This document shows positions 30,301 through 37,894 of a DNA stretch of 40,473 bases, piece by piece. The notes below the pieces were generated by a model. The model had not been told where the DNA came from, searched no databases, and worked only from the letters and a program-made list of their open reading frames with translations. A program made the translations under genes and the position numbers. Every line of letters begins with the position of its first letter. Within the stretch, counting starts at the first letter, position 1. Source of the DNA: a virus; IMG/VR virus record IMGVR_UViG_3300020578_000178, positions 1 through 40,473 of that record; one strand, given 5' to 3'.

Positions 30301-33300
30301 GGTGCCTTCGTGCAGCAGCACCTCTTGCGTTAAGCCATAGCTGCGGTTCAGATCGATCTTGCGGCTGGTTGCTTTGCCCAGCAGTTCTTGGCCGTTGGAA
30401 TGATACAGCCTGTCGTGTATCTCAACGTCTGTCTTGTCTGCGTACACTTCAAGCGCAGCGGCCACCGCACGGTTTAGCGGCTGGTTGGTATCGTCTTCAA
30501 CAATCCCCTTGTACGCATCGCGCAGCTTGTTCTCTTCCAGCAGCTTGACCTGATCTTTTGTCAAGTCTCTACTTTCAGTTTCCGACCCTTCGGCGTAACG
30601 CTCTTTCTCCTGCGCTTCGGCAATGTCGCGCTTCATCTTCTCGTTGGCAGCTTTCGTCATCGCTGCCTGCATCGCGGAACCTTTACCTGCCTTGGCCTCG
30701 CGTGCTTTACGTGTGCGCTCTCTTGCTTCTTCGCGTTGCTGGTAGTCGTAGGCTTCGCTCTTCTCAGCGGACAGGCCGCTTTCAAACTCCGCTTGTTTAC
30801 GCTCAGTCTCTGCACGGCTCTCAGTTGAGGCAGTGCGTGTTGTCTTCATCTTAGGTAGCTTGCGCGTCACCTGCGGCGTGCGTAGGCTCTTGACTTCCTG
30901 CACGCTATCTTGCAAGGCTTCCTGATATTCTTCTTTAGCTTCAGCCAGCTTCTTCTTAAAGTCTGGGTGCTGTTTGCCCAACTCAATGGCTTTAGCGCCG
31001 ACCAGTTTAGTCAACTCGTCTTTCAGTTGGTTCAGTTCGGCAAGGCGCTCTTTAGCAACCTTGACCATATTGGCTTCCGCAGTCTTGTATTTTTCGGACG
31101 TGTCGCCGTATTTCTCTTTTAGTTTGGCAAGGCGCTCGTTCGCGGTAGCGATAAATTTGTTGTGCTGCTCTGCTTTGGCAACAAGGCGCTTCTGATACGG
31201 CGCAGCAAACGACTGGTACTCGTCCATCGTCTCGCCAAGTTCTTTGGCAACTTTGGTTTCGCTTACCTTTACCTTGCCTTCGGTTGCCCGTTTCGCAGCC
31301 TTGGCTTCCTTGGACATCTCACGCTTGGACTTGCCTTCGCGCATCAACGCTTCTTGCTTTTGGCGTGGGGTCAGGATGGTGGGCGTAGCAACTTCTCCCG
31401 GCGCTGGGGCTAATTCACCGGTTTGCTTAAATAACCGCCGCCACGTCTTCTCGTACGCATCACGAATAGGCAGAATCTGTTTTAGTGTTTTCTCATAGTC
31501 ACGCTTGGCAGTCGCAACTTGGTTCTGAAGCGTGGTGAGCTTGTCTTTAGGCGCTTTGGCTTTCTTAGCCTCGGCCAGCTTTGCTTCACGCTCTTCTAAC
31601 TTAGCCCACTTGTCGTGCAGTATCTGTAGTTTTGAACGCTTGGCGTTGCCTACCGGCTTGTTAACAAGGTCTGTTAAACGCGCCAGCTCTTGCATCACAT
31701 CGTCGTAAACGTAGACCAGCTCGCCTTTATTGGGGCCACTACGAATCTCACGTACGTCATAGTTGGGTTCACGACGAACGATACCGCCTATCTGCTGGTC
31801 AAGCGCAGCAGCCACTAACTCACGTGGTGACTGTCCTGCTTTTTCTGTTCTTGCTTTTTTGTCCGCAGCCTCACGAGCGCGACGCATGGCTTCGATGGTA
31901 CGTTCGTCCCGGTTGTTAATCGCCGTGTTCAGCAGGTTAAAGTCACCCAGTAGGTCAAGCTGGAACGCTGTTACCGGCTTTTCGCCTTCTTTCTTTCCCG
32001 GAAGTAAACCACTAGGTTCAGGCGCAGGCGCTTTCAATCTTGCCAGACGGTTCTCTAGCTCATCTACTTTCTGTTGGGCTGTGTACAGTGCGGCACGCCG
32101 CATATCTTTTTCAGCGCCAGTCCCTGCATACTGCAAGCCTCGGGCTTTGTACGCCGTTATGGTGTCTTGTTTAACCAGCGCATCGCGCTCGGCAATCGCT
32201 TGATCTAAGACCTTTTGTGTGGTTTCAATGGCGCGTTGTTTTTTCTCATCAACTGGCGGCGCTTCAGCTATAACTTCCTCTGCCTTTGGCGCAGCACCGC
32301 CAAACATATCAATCGTCTCATCTTTGGGTGTTGCTTTTACCCGCAGAATTTCACGCTCTTTGTCCAACTGGGTAGCCTGCGTATCGCGCTCGGCTTTTGC
32401 AGCGTTTAGTTTCTCCAGCAGTTTAGGCAGCGCATCGAACTCACCCAACTCAGCGGCGTTATCGACTTTCTTCTGGGCAGCGGCAATCTTCTTGTCCAGC
32501 GCTTCAAGCGTGGCAGTAGCGTCCTGCTCAAATGTCTCTGGGGATTTGGTCGTGCCGCCCGCCTCCTCGATGCTGGCTTGCATCTGGTCTAGCTGGCTCT
32601 TGAGTTCGTTGTACTTGGGCAGTAGCGTGTTGTACGCGTCTGCGTCCCCTGCCTTGGCTGCGTTTTGCATCGCCGTTTCCAACGGCTCCATCTGGGCAAC
32701 AGCCGTATCGTAGTCATCCATCATCTTGATGACATTAGGCGCTTGCTGTGTCACAGCTTCTTCAGTAGGCGCAAGCTGGGTAGGTACTGGCGTTATGTCA
32801 CGGAACCGGCGCTCTGGTTCAGCACCGGGGATAGGGGTGATGTCTTGGAACCGGCGCTCTTCAATAGGGATTTCTTCAGCCGCAGGAGCGGGTGGGGTGG
32901 GCGGTGCTTCTGGCTCTGCGGTTTGCCGCGCTTCGGCTGCCTTGGCTTGTTGCGCTGCTGCCAGTTGATCCTGTGCAGCGCCTTTCTCTCCCAACCGACC
33001 CACAGCACCCAGCGGTCCCAACAGACCCGCACGGTAGGCAGTCTCACCATACTCGGCAAACGCTTCAGGTCCTGTTAGGGGCAAGCCTGCCTGCGCACGC
33101 TCCAGCATCTGCTGCATAACTTCAGTCGGGATTTCAATCGCCGCACCGGTGGCAGTACCCTTGGCAAGCGTTGCAAGTAGCCGCTCGTTAGCTAACTTCT
33201 CAGCTTGAGCCGCACTACGTCCAAAGAAGGCTTTGGTCGGAATCCCGGTTAGCTTGGTAACAAAGGTGCCGCCTAACGGAATCAATGTACCCGCAACGTC

Positions 33301-33915
33301 CAGCGCCGCACTGGGGGCTGCGGTTTTCAGTAGTTCGCCTCGGTCAATGCTGACCGGTTCACCACGTTTAGCCTGCTCTTGTGCACGACGTTCCGACTGT
33401 GCACCTGCGGCCATTAAAAGCGAAGGTGCGGTTGCACCAAGTAAACCGCCACCAATCGCCCCAGCAGGACCCAGTGGCGTACCAAGCATAGCCCCAAGTC
33501 GCGCACTACCTAATGTAGCAGCAATCTGAGGGGATTGTTCTGCTAAAGCCAACGGCACCTGACGTGCCAGTTCTTTCCCGGCAGCTAGGAGGCCCTTCTC
33601 TTCGTAGGCTTTCTTTAGGCGCTCAAGACCAATCTGATCTTCGTATTTACCGCCAATCTCTTCTTGACGTGCAAGTCCTGCTTGGGCGGCTGCTACTGCT
33701 TCTTCGGGTGTACCACCAAGAACACCAACACCTGTGCGCCCTGCGGATAGCTGTGACTCTAGCCCTCGTTGGAACGCCGCACCGATGCCACGTTTGGGGG
33801 CGCTTGCTTGTAGGTGTTGTTGTAGCGCGGCAATGACCTGCGCGTCTGTTGCCCCTTCAGGTCCTTGGATGTCGTATATGTTTCCATCAGGACCGCGAAC
33901 GCTATAGATTGGCAT
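27292..33915 (-). CDS. 2207-aa polyvalent virion/ejection protein with metallopeptidase motif
   Basis: The largest gene of the window. The N-terminus PDGNIYDIQGPEGATDAQ matches a small domain common at the start of phage virion proteins. The next 300 residues are Ala/Gly-rich with hydrophobic stretches that could enter a membrane. About residues 330-1100 are Lys/Glu/Gln coiled coil. The segment VLLHEGTHAAVERTI (about 1197-1211) has HEGTH, a zincin motif, followed by SVSEFAAEVMS as a possible third ligand. The C-terminal 700 residues resemble large polyvalent-protein (LPD38-like) regions, with SMNFSRRGLSPSMQYMSTLI. Such proteins are thought to travel in the capsid and enter the host with the DNA. 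ERRFQDITPIP-type repeats lie near residues 360-380. Confidence 0.75.
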   Translation of the reverse strand: MPIYSVRGPDGNIYDIQGPEGATDAQVIAALQQHLQASAPKRGIGAAFQRGLESQLSAGRTGVGVLGGTPEEAVAAAQAGLARQEEIGGKYEDQIGLERLKKAYEEKGLLAAGKELARQVPLALAEQSPQIAATLGSARLGAMLGTPLGPAGAIGGGLLGATAPSLLMAAGAQSERRAQEQAKRGEPVSIDRGELLKTAAPSAALDVAGTLIPLGGTFVTKLTGIPTKAFFGRSAAQAEKLANERLLATLAKGTATGAAIEIPTEVMQQMLERAQAGLPLTGPEAFAEYGETAYRAGLLGPLGAVGRLGEKGAAQDQLAAAQQAKAAEARQTAEPEAPPTPPAPAAEEIPIEERRFQDITPIPGAEPERRFRDITPVPTQLAPTEEAVTQQAPNVIKMMDDYDTAVAQMEPLETAMQNAAKAGDADAYNTLLPKYNELKSQLDQMQASIEEAGGTTKSPETFEQDATATLEALDKKIAAAQKKVDNAAELGEFDALPKLLEKLNAAKAERDTQATQLDKEREILRVKATPKDETIDMFGGAAPKAEEVIAEAPPVDEKKQRAIETTQKVLDQAIAERDALVKQDTITAYKARGLQYAGTGAEKDMRRAALYTAQQKVDELENRLARLKAPAPEPSGLLPGKKEGEKPVTAFQLDLLGDFNLLNTAINNRDERTIEAMRRAREAADKKARTEKAGQSPRELVAAALDQQIGGIVRREPNYDVREIRSGPNKGELVYVYDDVMQELARLTDLVNKPVGNAKRSKLQILHDKWAKLEEREAKLAEAKKAKAPKDKLTTLQNQVATAKRDYEKTLKQILPIRDAYEKTWRRLFKQTGELAPAPGEVATPTILTPRQKQEALMREGKSKREMSKEAKAAKRATEGKVKVSETKVAKELGETMDEYQSFAAPYQKRLVAKAEQHNKFIATANERLAKLKEKYGDTSEKYKTAEANMVKVAKERLAELNQLKDELTKLVGAKAIELGKQHPDFKKKLAEAKEEYQEALQDSVQEVKSLRTPQVTRKLPKMKTTRTASTESRAETERKQAEFESGLSAEKSEAYDYQQREEARERTRKAREAKAGKGSAMQAAMTKAANEKMKRDIAEAQEKERYAEGSETESRDLTKDQVKLLEENKLRDAYKGIVEDDTNQPLNRAVAAALEVYADKTDVEIHDRLYHSNGQELLGKATSRKIDLNRSYGLTQEVLLHEGTHAAVERTIQMAEDDINLLSKEQQAAYRELVALYNAAKKDPAITSENAKSSVSEFAAEVMSNENLQKQLRQKKWRLSDAFRGFVSIILRMIGVKNVENMLDASVSAVEALMIPTSVDQKVAEQERAKPLEDVGVVEKAKGVFGFRSQTQPTRFASSFVAQEQTAVDNFRANSLGLAGRVQFVDQYAALSEAIRKGVDSDVVKELEAEQAEYYLRFGQQRTQLATQFLTNGPLSIVEQQTKRGKEFSYQSKPGANMTQVAEALEKSGINNGTQLEAMFTAYVAGMRADQVGWEKLLINDPALAKQEYNEVMAELKANERASNAFEEAAKIYKEYNAGLLDFLVQTGYMTKEKAAELKAIDYVPYYRVKGGELQLLVEKERPIRIANIKEQPELHSLVGGNTQIMPIFTSAVQNTFILTNMGLRNQSVKDTSFLLKRMGIASALGEGVGPSGPDTVRFNVKGKEHFAVIDTNKYGIPAELIVKGMEGIKTTIPAAVRLMGIPADYLRKFVTRNPAYALRQAVRDPLTAYMTTGMDGVPVLNSFKELAKMVAGRSEEERKLMAAGAISSNVLTGDEKDMEKAFRDISMGKSGWTKLMAKADAFAMQGDAATRAAIYKDSIAKGMSDMQAYLRTLESMNFSRRGLSPSMQYMSTLIPFFNAQIQGLDVMYRTFTNKYGGMPYHKQLEIRQKMLMRGTLMALGTFAYAMMMEDDEAYKRAKPEERLGNWFVYTPFADEPLKVPIPFEFGYLFKSLPEAVYNIFAADERNDDITKGMVKLVGLSNPFALPAAIKPVTEVVLGRSFFSGDIESMREQHTLLPTERYRASTTELSKLIGSLTGDIGLTPIKLDYLIRGYTGGLGMAIISIANPILNTELGKDVAEPTLKASKTPFIGGLFQPVEGRGTLDAAYERMLEIQQATGTFKRLVESGKKAEAMEFLEEYRNQVAMMQVSGAVQQKLGEFAKYKRIIIEMPKLTTEQKDALLEKIDKAQYETARRFIDLSERTRPQ

Positions 33916-33921
33916 ACTTAT

Positions 33922-36255
33922 TTACCCCGGTCGTTTGCCTAGTACGGTAAAGCCTTCTGTACCACCACCCCCATCTCGCAGAATGCTCATTGGACTCATC
34001 TCATTTTTAAGATTTTGCACACCGAACATTGCCGCCATTCTAGGATCGTACTGGGCCGCCGCTATGCGTCTAATCGCTTCAAGGCGATCTACGTTGTACT
34101 CTTTCATGACTTGCTGAATCTGCCGTTCTTCGCGCGAAGTGTCGAGGTTTTCAGCTAGTTTGCCATAGTACTTCTCCATGATATCTTTAAACGACTTCTC
34201 TTGCGCCAGCTTCTCGCGTTCGCGTTTGGCTGCAACAGCACCCAAGCCTGCCCGACCAAAGTTACTAAACAACTGCGACAACTCGCCGCCTGCTTGTCCG
34301 CCGGGGGAAGCCAACATGCCCAGACCTAACATCAGCAAATCTTCGTTGTCTAGACCAAACGCTTTCTTTTGTTCAGCAGGCGGTCTCTCTTCAGCTACTG
34401 GTGCGGGTGCGGGGGACGGTGTTGCGTCCGGCTCCGGTTTAACACCCCGATTTTCTTCATTTGGGTAAACATCACTTACCGGCGGGGCGGTTTCTGGCAT
34501 TTCAGCTTGATTAGTTCCTACAGCAGCGCGGGGGATGTTTCTTGCCGACGGTATGGCGCTTCTAGCTACAGCGCCTACTTGTGTGCGTCCTGCTTGATCT
34601 GCTGCTCGTGCGGCTTCTTCTGCACGAATTGCTTCGGCGCGTTTAGCGGCTGCGGTGGCAGCTTCTTCTGCCTTACGTACGTCTCTTGCCTGTTCTCCCA
34701 GTTTACGACGGCTTGTCGCCTCCGCCCCAAATGCAGCGGCTTCTGGGCTAATGGGGAAAGTCTGCGACTTTCGTGGCTCAAACGCGTAAGCAGCTTTGGC
34801 TTCTGGTTTTGGTCCGTCTAGTCTTGGGAGTGCCGCAGTCTGGGCGCGTTCCGCTGCTGCCGCTGCTTCTGCCTCTGCTGCTTTTTGACGTGCAGATATT
34901 CCCGGTAACCCGGCCTCTTCTTTTGGTTTGCCCTTACCGCGCCCTAATCCTAGCAACAATAGGTTTTGAATGTTAGACGCGTCGTTAACACTTAGTGTAC
35001 CGTCCGGGGCATTTTTTGATAGCCACTCGGCAGACTTGTCTAAGTTCTTGCTTACGAAGTCTGTTAGCTGTGTAGTAGGTGCTTGGCGGTATCCCGGTTC
35101 TTGTGTCCGACCGAACATACGCCCAAACGGGTCCATAAAGTCTTTTGCCGCAGCCCTAGCGCCCAGTGCTGTTTCTTCTGGGACAGTCGCCATTCTCGCG
35201 CCGCCATAGGCAATCTCACCCGCAGCAAAAGGCAGTAAGTTTGCAAAGTAGTCCGCCGTTGCAGCAGCCGCACCTGCTTGTGGTGCTTTACCTTCTATCG
35301 TGCCCGTAGCAGTCGGCGGAGTACTAATGATGTTGCCCATCGGATCGACCATCGCTTCTTCGGCAACCGGCGCAGGGCCTGCGCGACGTGGGGTAGGTGC
35401 GGGGGCAGTACGTGCCGGTTTAGGTTGTGCTACGGGTGTTGGGTTTTTAATTTCTGTTGGTTTGAATTCATCACGCGGCACAACATCTGCCGCCGCTGCC
35501 ACAGGCAGTGGGATGTAGTTGTTTAGTTTCTTAAGGTAGTTGAACGGCTCTTGTTTGTTCGAAGTGCGCACGTCTTCGTGCAGCTTCTCTGGCACCAACT
35601 GCCCTTTGTTTTTCTTCAGGTGGCGGTTAAGCACCCCTTCACCTTGGTTGTAGGCAACAGCAACTTTGGCAGGGTCTCTGTATTTCTTAAAGAAGTCTTG
35701 CATGAGCGATAGCGACGCGTCCATATTTTTATATGGGTCTTTGCGCTCTTCTGGTTTCAACCCCTTTGCCCGTGCAGTTTGCTTGGCAAGCTGTCCAATG
35801 CCTACAGGGCCAGTTTTGGATTTGGCGTTGGGGTCGTAGCCAGACTCAGTTTGAAAAATCGCGTCTACAAACTTAGGATCAAGCCCTAGCTGCCGCGCTT
35901 TCTCAATCGCATACGCGCGGTACTTATCGCGCTCTGCCTGCGGCGCACCGCCTTTAGCATACCCTGCGATACCACCATCAGCCATTGTTTCTAAATTGCG
36001 TGCTTGAAGCTGCGGAATACCCGCAGCCATTTGTGGCATAGCCGGTGCCATCTGTGCTACGGCAGCGTCCGCTACCGGGGGTTGTGGTTGTGCTTGTTGC
36101 GCTTGAGCAGCAGAGCGCACGCGTTTACGGCGGTTGCTCTCGGAAATGGCAAGCGGTAAAAGGTAAGGGTCGTTTTTATTCATCGCAGCAAACTTCTGCA
36201 ATGCAGCGTCGTCCATCATGGACAGACGTGTTGTGATTTGGTCTACGTTCATCAT
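33922..36255 (-). CDS. Internal virion protein with lytic transglycosylase domain, 777 aa
   Basis: Residues about 108-210 form an SLT-type lytic transglycosylase. FQTESGYDPNAKS holds the catalytic Glu (E137), GPVGIGQLAKQT follows, and AVAYNQGEGVLNRH is the C-terminal family segment. It would cut peptidoglycan during DNA entry. Before it is a short Gln/Ala/Pro-rich region and an ADGGIAGYAKGG motif that I know from related phage virion proteins. After it come long Ala/Pro/Glu-rich low-complexity and coiled-coil regions to the C-terminus. Two ATG codons (36255 and 36252) are adjacent, and either may be used. It lies 6 bp from the ejection protein gene and 2 bp from the next gene. Confidence 0.8.
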   Translation of the reverse strand: MMNVDQITTRLSMMDDAALQKFAAMNKNDPYLLPLAISESNRRKRVRSAAQAQQAQPQPPVADAAVAQMAPAMPQMAAGIPQLQARNLETMADGGIAGYAKGGAPQAERDKYRAYAIEKARQLGLDPKFVDAIFQTESGYDPNAKSKTGPVGIGQLAKQTARAKGLKPEERKDPYKNMDASLSLMQDFFKKYRDPAKVAVAYNQGEGVLNRHLKKNKGQLVPEKLHEDVRTSNKQEPFNYLKKLNNYIPLPVAAAADVVPRDEFKPTEIKNPTPVAQPKPARTAPAPTPRRAGPAPVAEEAMVDPMGNIISTPPTATGTIEGKAPQAGAAAATADYFANLLPFAAGEIAYGGARMATVPEETALGARAAAKDFMDPFGRMFGRTQEPGYRQAPTTQLTDFVSKNLDKSAEWLSKNAPDGTLSVNDASNIQNLLLLGLGRGKGKPKEEAGLPGISARQKAAEAEAAAAAERAQTAALPRLDGPKPEAKAAYAFEPRKSQTFPISPEAAAFGAEATSRRKLGEQARDVRKAEEAATAAAKRAEAIRAEEAARAADQAGRTQVGAVARSAIPSARNIPRAAVGTNQAEMPETAPPVSDVYPNEENRGVKPEPDATPSPAPAPVAEERPPAEQKKAFGLDNEDLLMLGLGMLASPGGQAGGELSQLFSNFGRAGLGAVAAKREREKLAQEKSFKDIMEKYYGKLAENLDTSREERQIQQVMKEYNVDRLEAIRRIAAAQYDPRMAAMFGVQNLKNEMSPMSILRDGGGGTEGFTVLGKRPG

Positions 36256-36257
36256 GA

Positions 36258-37487
36258 TTACGACCCCATCTTCATAAGCGCCAAATCAGCCAAACCTGCT
36301 GGTTCGTTCACCATACCGCCTTCTGCTTTACTTGGTTGGTCAAACAACCCTCTGTACGTCAGATAACCGCCAATACCCTGAGATATAAGTGACGGGTCTT
36401 TCATGTAGTTCATCTGTGAGTACTGTGAAAGCGGCAATCCGCGTAGCGCGTCAAACATAAATCCTACCTGTTGATACGGATACTGCTGCTGGCGCATAAA
36501 GTCTTGGTAGTCCGTATCAAGACGCCCTTGTTCCAGCGCCTGCCGTTGAGCACCCGCAGCGTTCAACGCATTGATGATGTCCTTCTGCTGGCCGAACTGC
36601 ATCTGCCCTAAGTTACCCAACATACCGGCTGCGGCCAACTGCTGCTGAATACCTTGCATACCCAGATTGGCACCGAACTGACGGGACTGCTCGCCTAACT
36701 GCTGTACACCTAATTTTGCTTGCAAGTTGGCTTGGCCTGTACCAAACCCCATCTGCTGATTTGCCAGCGCTGCTTGTAGCGCCCGCTGTTGGTCAGTTTG
36801 AAACTGCTGTGCTGCTTGTTGGAACGCACTTTGACTGCCACGGGATTGGATGTCCCCTAGTTGTTGCCCTAAGTTACGCTGGCGTTCTGCTTCAACAATA
36901 GCTGATCTAGCACCGCCAAAGGCACCTTGTTGTACTGCACGTGCTTGGTTCTGCTGCCCCATAATGTTTGATTGGCGCATAGCTTCGCGCTTCTCAATGT
37001 CGGTCACCGCTTGTTGGTACGGCGACATGTACGATGACATTACATTCGGGTCAATAAACTTACCGGTGCTGACATCTCCCGGCTGCTGCATTTGAAACTG
37101 TTGTAACTTCGCAGGGTCATAACGCACATCACCCGCACGCAGTCCTGCCAAGCCTGCCATTTGTGTTGCCGTGCCTAGCTGCGGAGCAGAAGACATATTA
37201 GCGACGTTTTGCTGCGCCTGTAATTGGAACGGATCAAACCCGGCTATACGCTGACCGCCGTAGGGTTGGTAGCCCAGATCAGCAATCGCTTCTGCTTTGC
37301 CGAGGTACTTTTCGACATAAGGCCGCGCATATTCAGGGATGCTGGTCTGGGTGATATTCTGGCTAGTGGGCTGACTGCCCCCACCACCCTCGCTGTACAG
37401 TTTTATTTTCCCGCCTTCTTTTTTGAAAGCGCCGAGGTCGCCGGGTACGCACCCCGCCTCCATCATGCCAAATGAGATACGGCTCAT
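36258..37487 (-). CDS. Gln-rich virion-associated protein, 409 aa
   Basis: Start at 37487 with AGGAG 8 nt upstream. The N-terminal 60 residues are mixed, with a GGGGSQPTSQ linker. Residues about 85-330 are strongly Gln/Ala-rich (for example QQFQMQQPGDVS, RQRNLGQQLGDIQSRG) and predicted helical, like internal or ejected virion proteins. There is no enzyme motif. The gene lies in the ejection block and overlaps the GNAT-like gene by 4 nt. The role is inferred from the neighbourhood and composition. Confidence 0.6.
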   Translation of the reverse strand: MSRISFGMMEAGCVPGDLGAFKKEGGKIKLYSEGGGGSQPTSQNITQTSIPEYARPYVEKYLGKAEAIADLGYQPYGGQRIAGFDPFQLQAQQNVANMSSAPQLGTATQMAGLAGLRAGDVRYDPAKLQQFQMQQPGDVSTGKFIDPNVMSSYMSPYQQAVTDIEKREAMRQSNIMGQQNQARAVQQGAFGGARSAIVEAERQRNLGQQLGDIQSRGSQSAFQQAAQQFQTDQQRALQAALANQQMGFGTGQANLQAKLGVQQLGEQSRQFGANLGMQGIQQQLAAAGMLGNLGQMQFGQQKDIINALNAAGAQRQALEQGRLDTDYQDFMRQQQYPYQQVGFMFDALRGLPLSQYSQMNYMKDPSLISQGIGGYLTYRGLFDQPSKAEGGMVNEPAGLADLALMKMGS

Positions 37488-37894
37488 ATAGATACTCCTA
37501 CGACTCGGTATTTTTCTTTAAAACCGTAACGTGTCCACAAACGTGCTACGGATTCTCTGGCACTCCCCTCAATCTTGGTTGCGCCATTAACCAACATAAA
37601 ATTCTTCAATTGCTCAAATGTATCTGCGTTTGTAATTAAACGACCGCCTATCGACATGATGTAGCCCACACGTGCATCAGGACGGTTGAAAAAGTTAATA
37701 ACCGCCGCGCCGTGAATTTTGTTTTCTTCATCCACAGCAATTAACGCTGCCCAAGTACCGTCAATCAAGCGCATTTTGTACTGATCCAGCGTGTACTCGT
37801 ACGTACCCCCTGCCTCCCACGCACTTCGAATAAACGGTTCGATGTGCGGCCACATTACATTTATGTACTGAAGTTCAATGCACTGTATCTTCAT
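37484..37894 (-). CDS. GNAT-like protein in virion gene block, 136 aa
   Basis: The 136 residues follow a small acetyltransferase pattern: an N-terminal helix pair, IAVDEENKIHGAAVINFFNR as beta strands, DARVGYIMSIGG in the acetyl-CoA region, and a C-terminal SARESVARLWTRYGFKEKY. The latter resembles the family's N/Y-x-x-A-x-x-L-Y-x-x-x-G-F ending. The usual glycine-rich R/Q-x-x-G-x-G/A loop is poorly preserved, so activity is uncertain. It overlaps the upstream gene by 4 nt and is part of the virion operon. Similar GNAT-like genes occur between structural genes in other podovirus-like phages, with unknown substrate. Confidence 0.6.
   Translation of the reverse strand: MKIQCIELQYINVMWPHIEPFIRSAWEAGGTYEYTLDQYKMRLIDGTWAALIAVDEENKIHGAAVINFFNRPDARVGYIMSIGGRLITNADTFEQLKNFMLVNGATKIEGSARESVARLWTRYGFKEKYRVVGVSI

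Noticed and set aside
30558-33836. Many plus-strand frames opposite the 2207-aa gene
   Set aside because: The minus-strand gene is one continuous coding sequence with coiled-coil and LPD-like domains. The opposite frames are byproducts of its Ala/Glu/Lys-rich codons.
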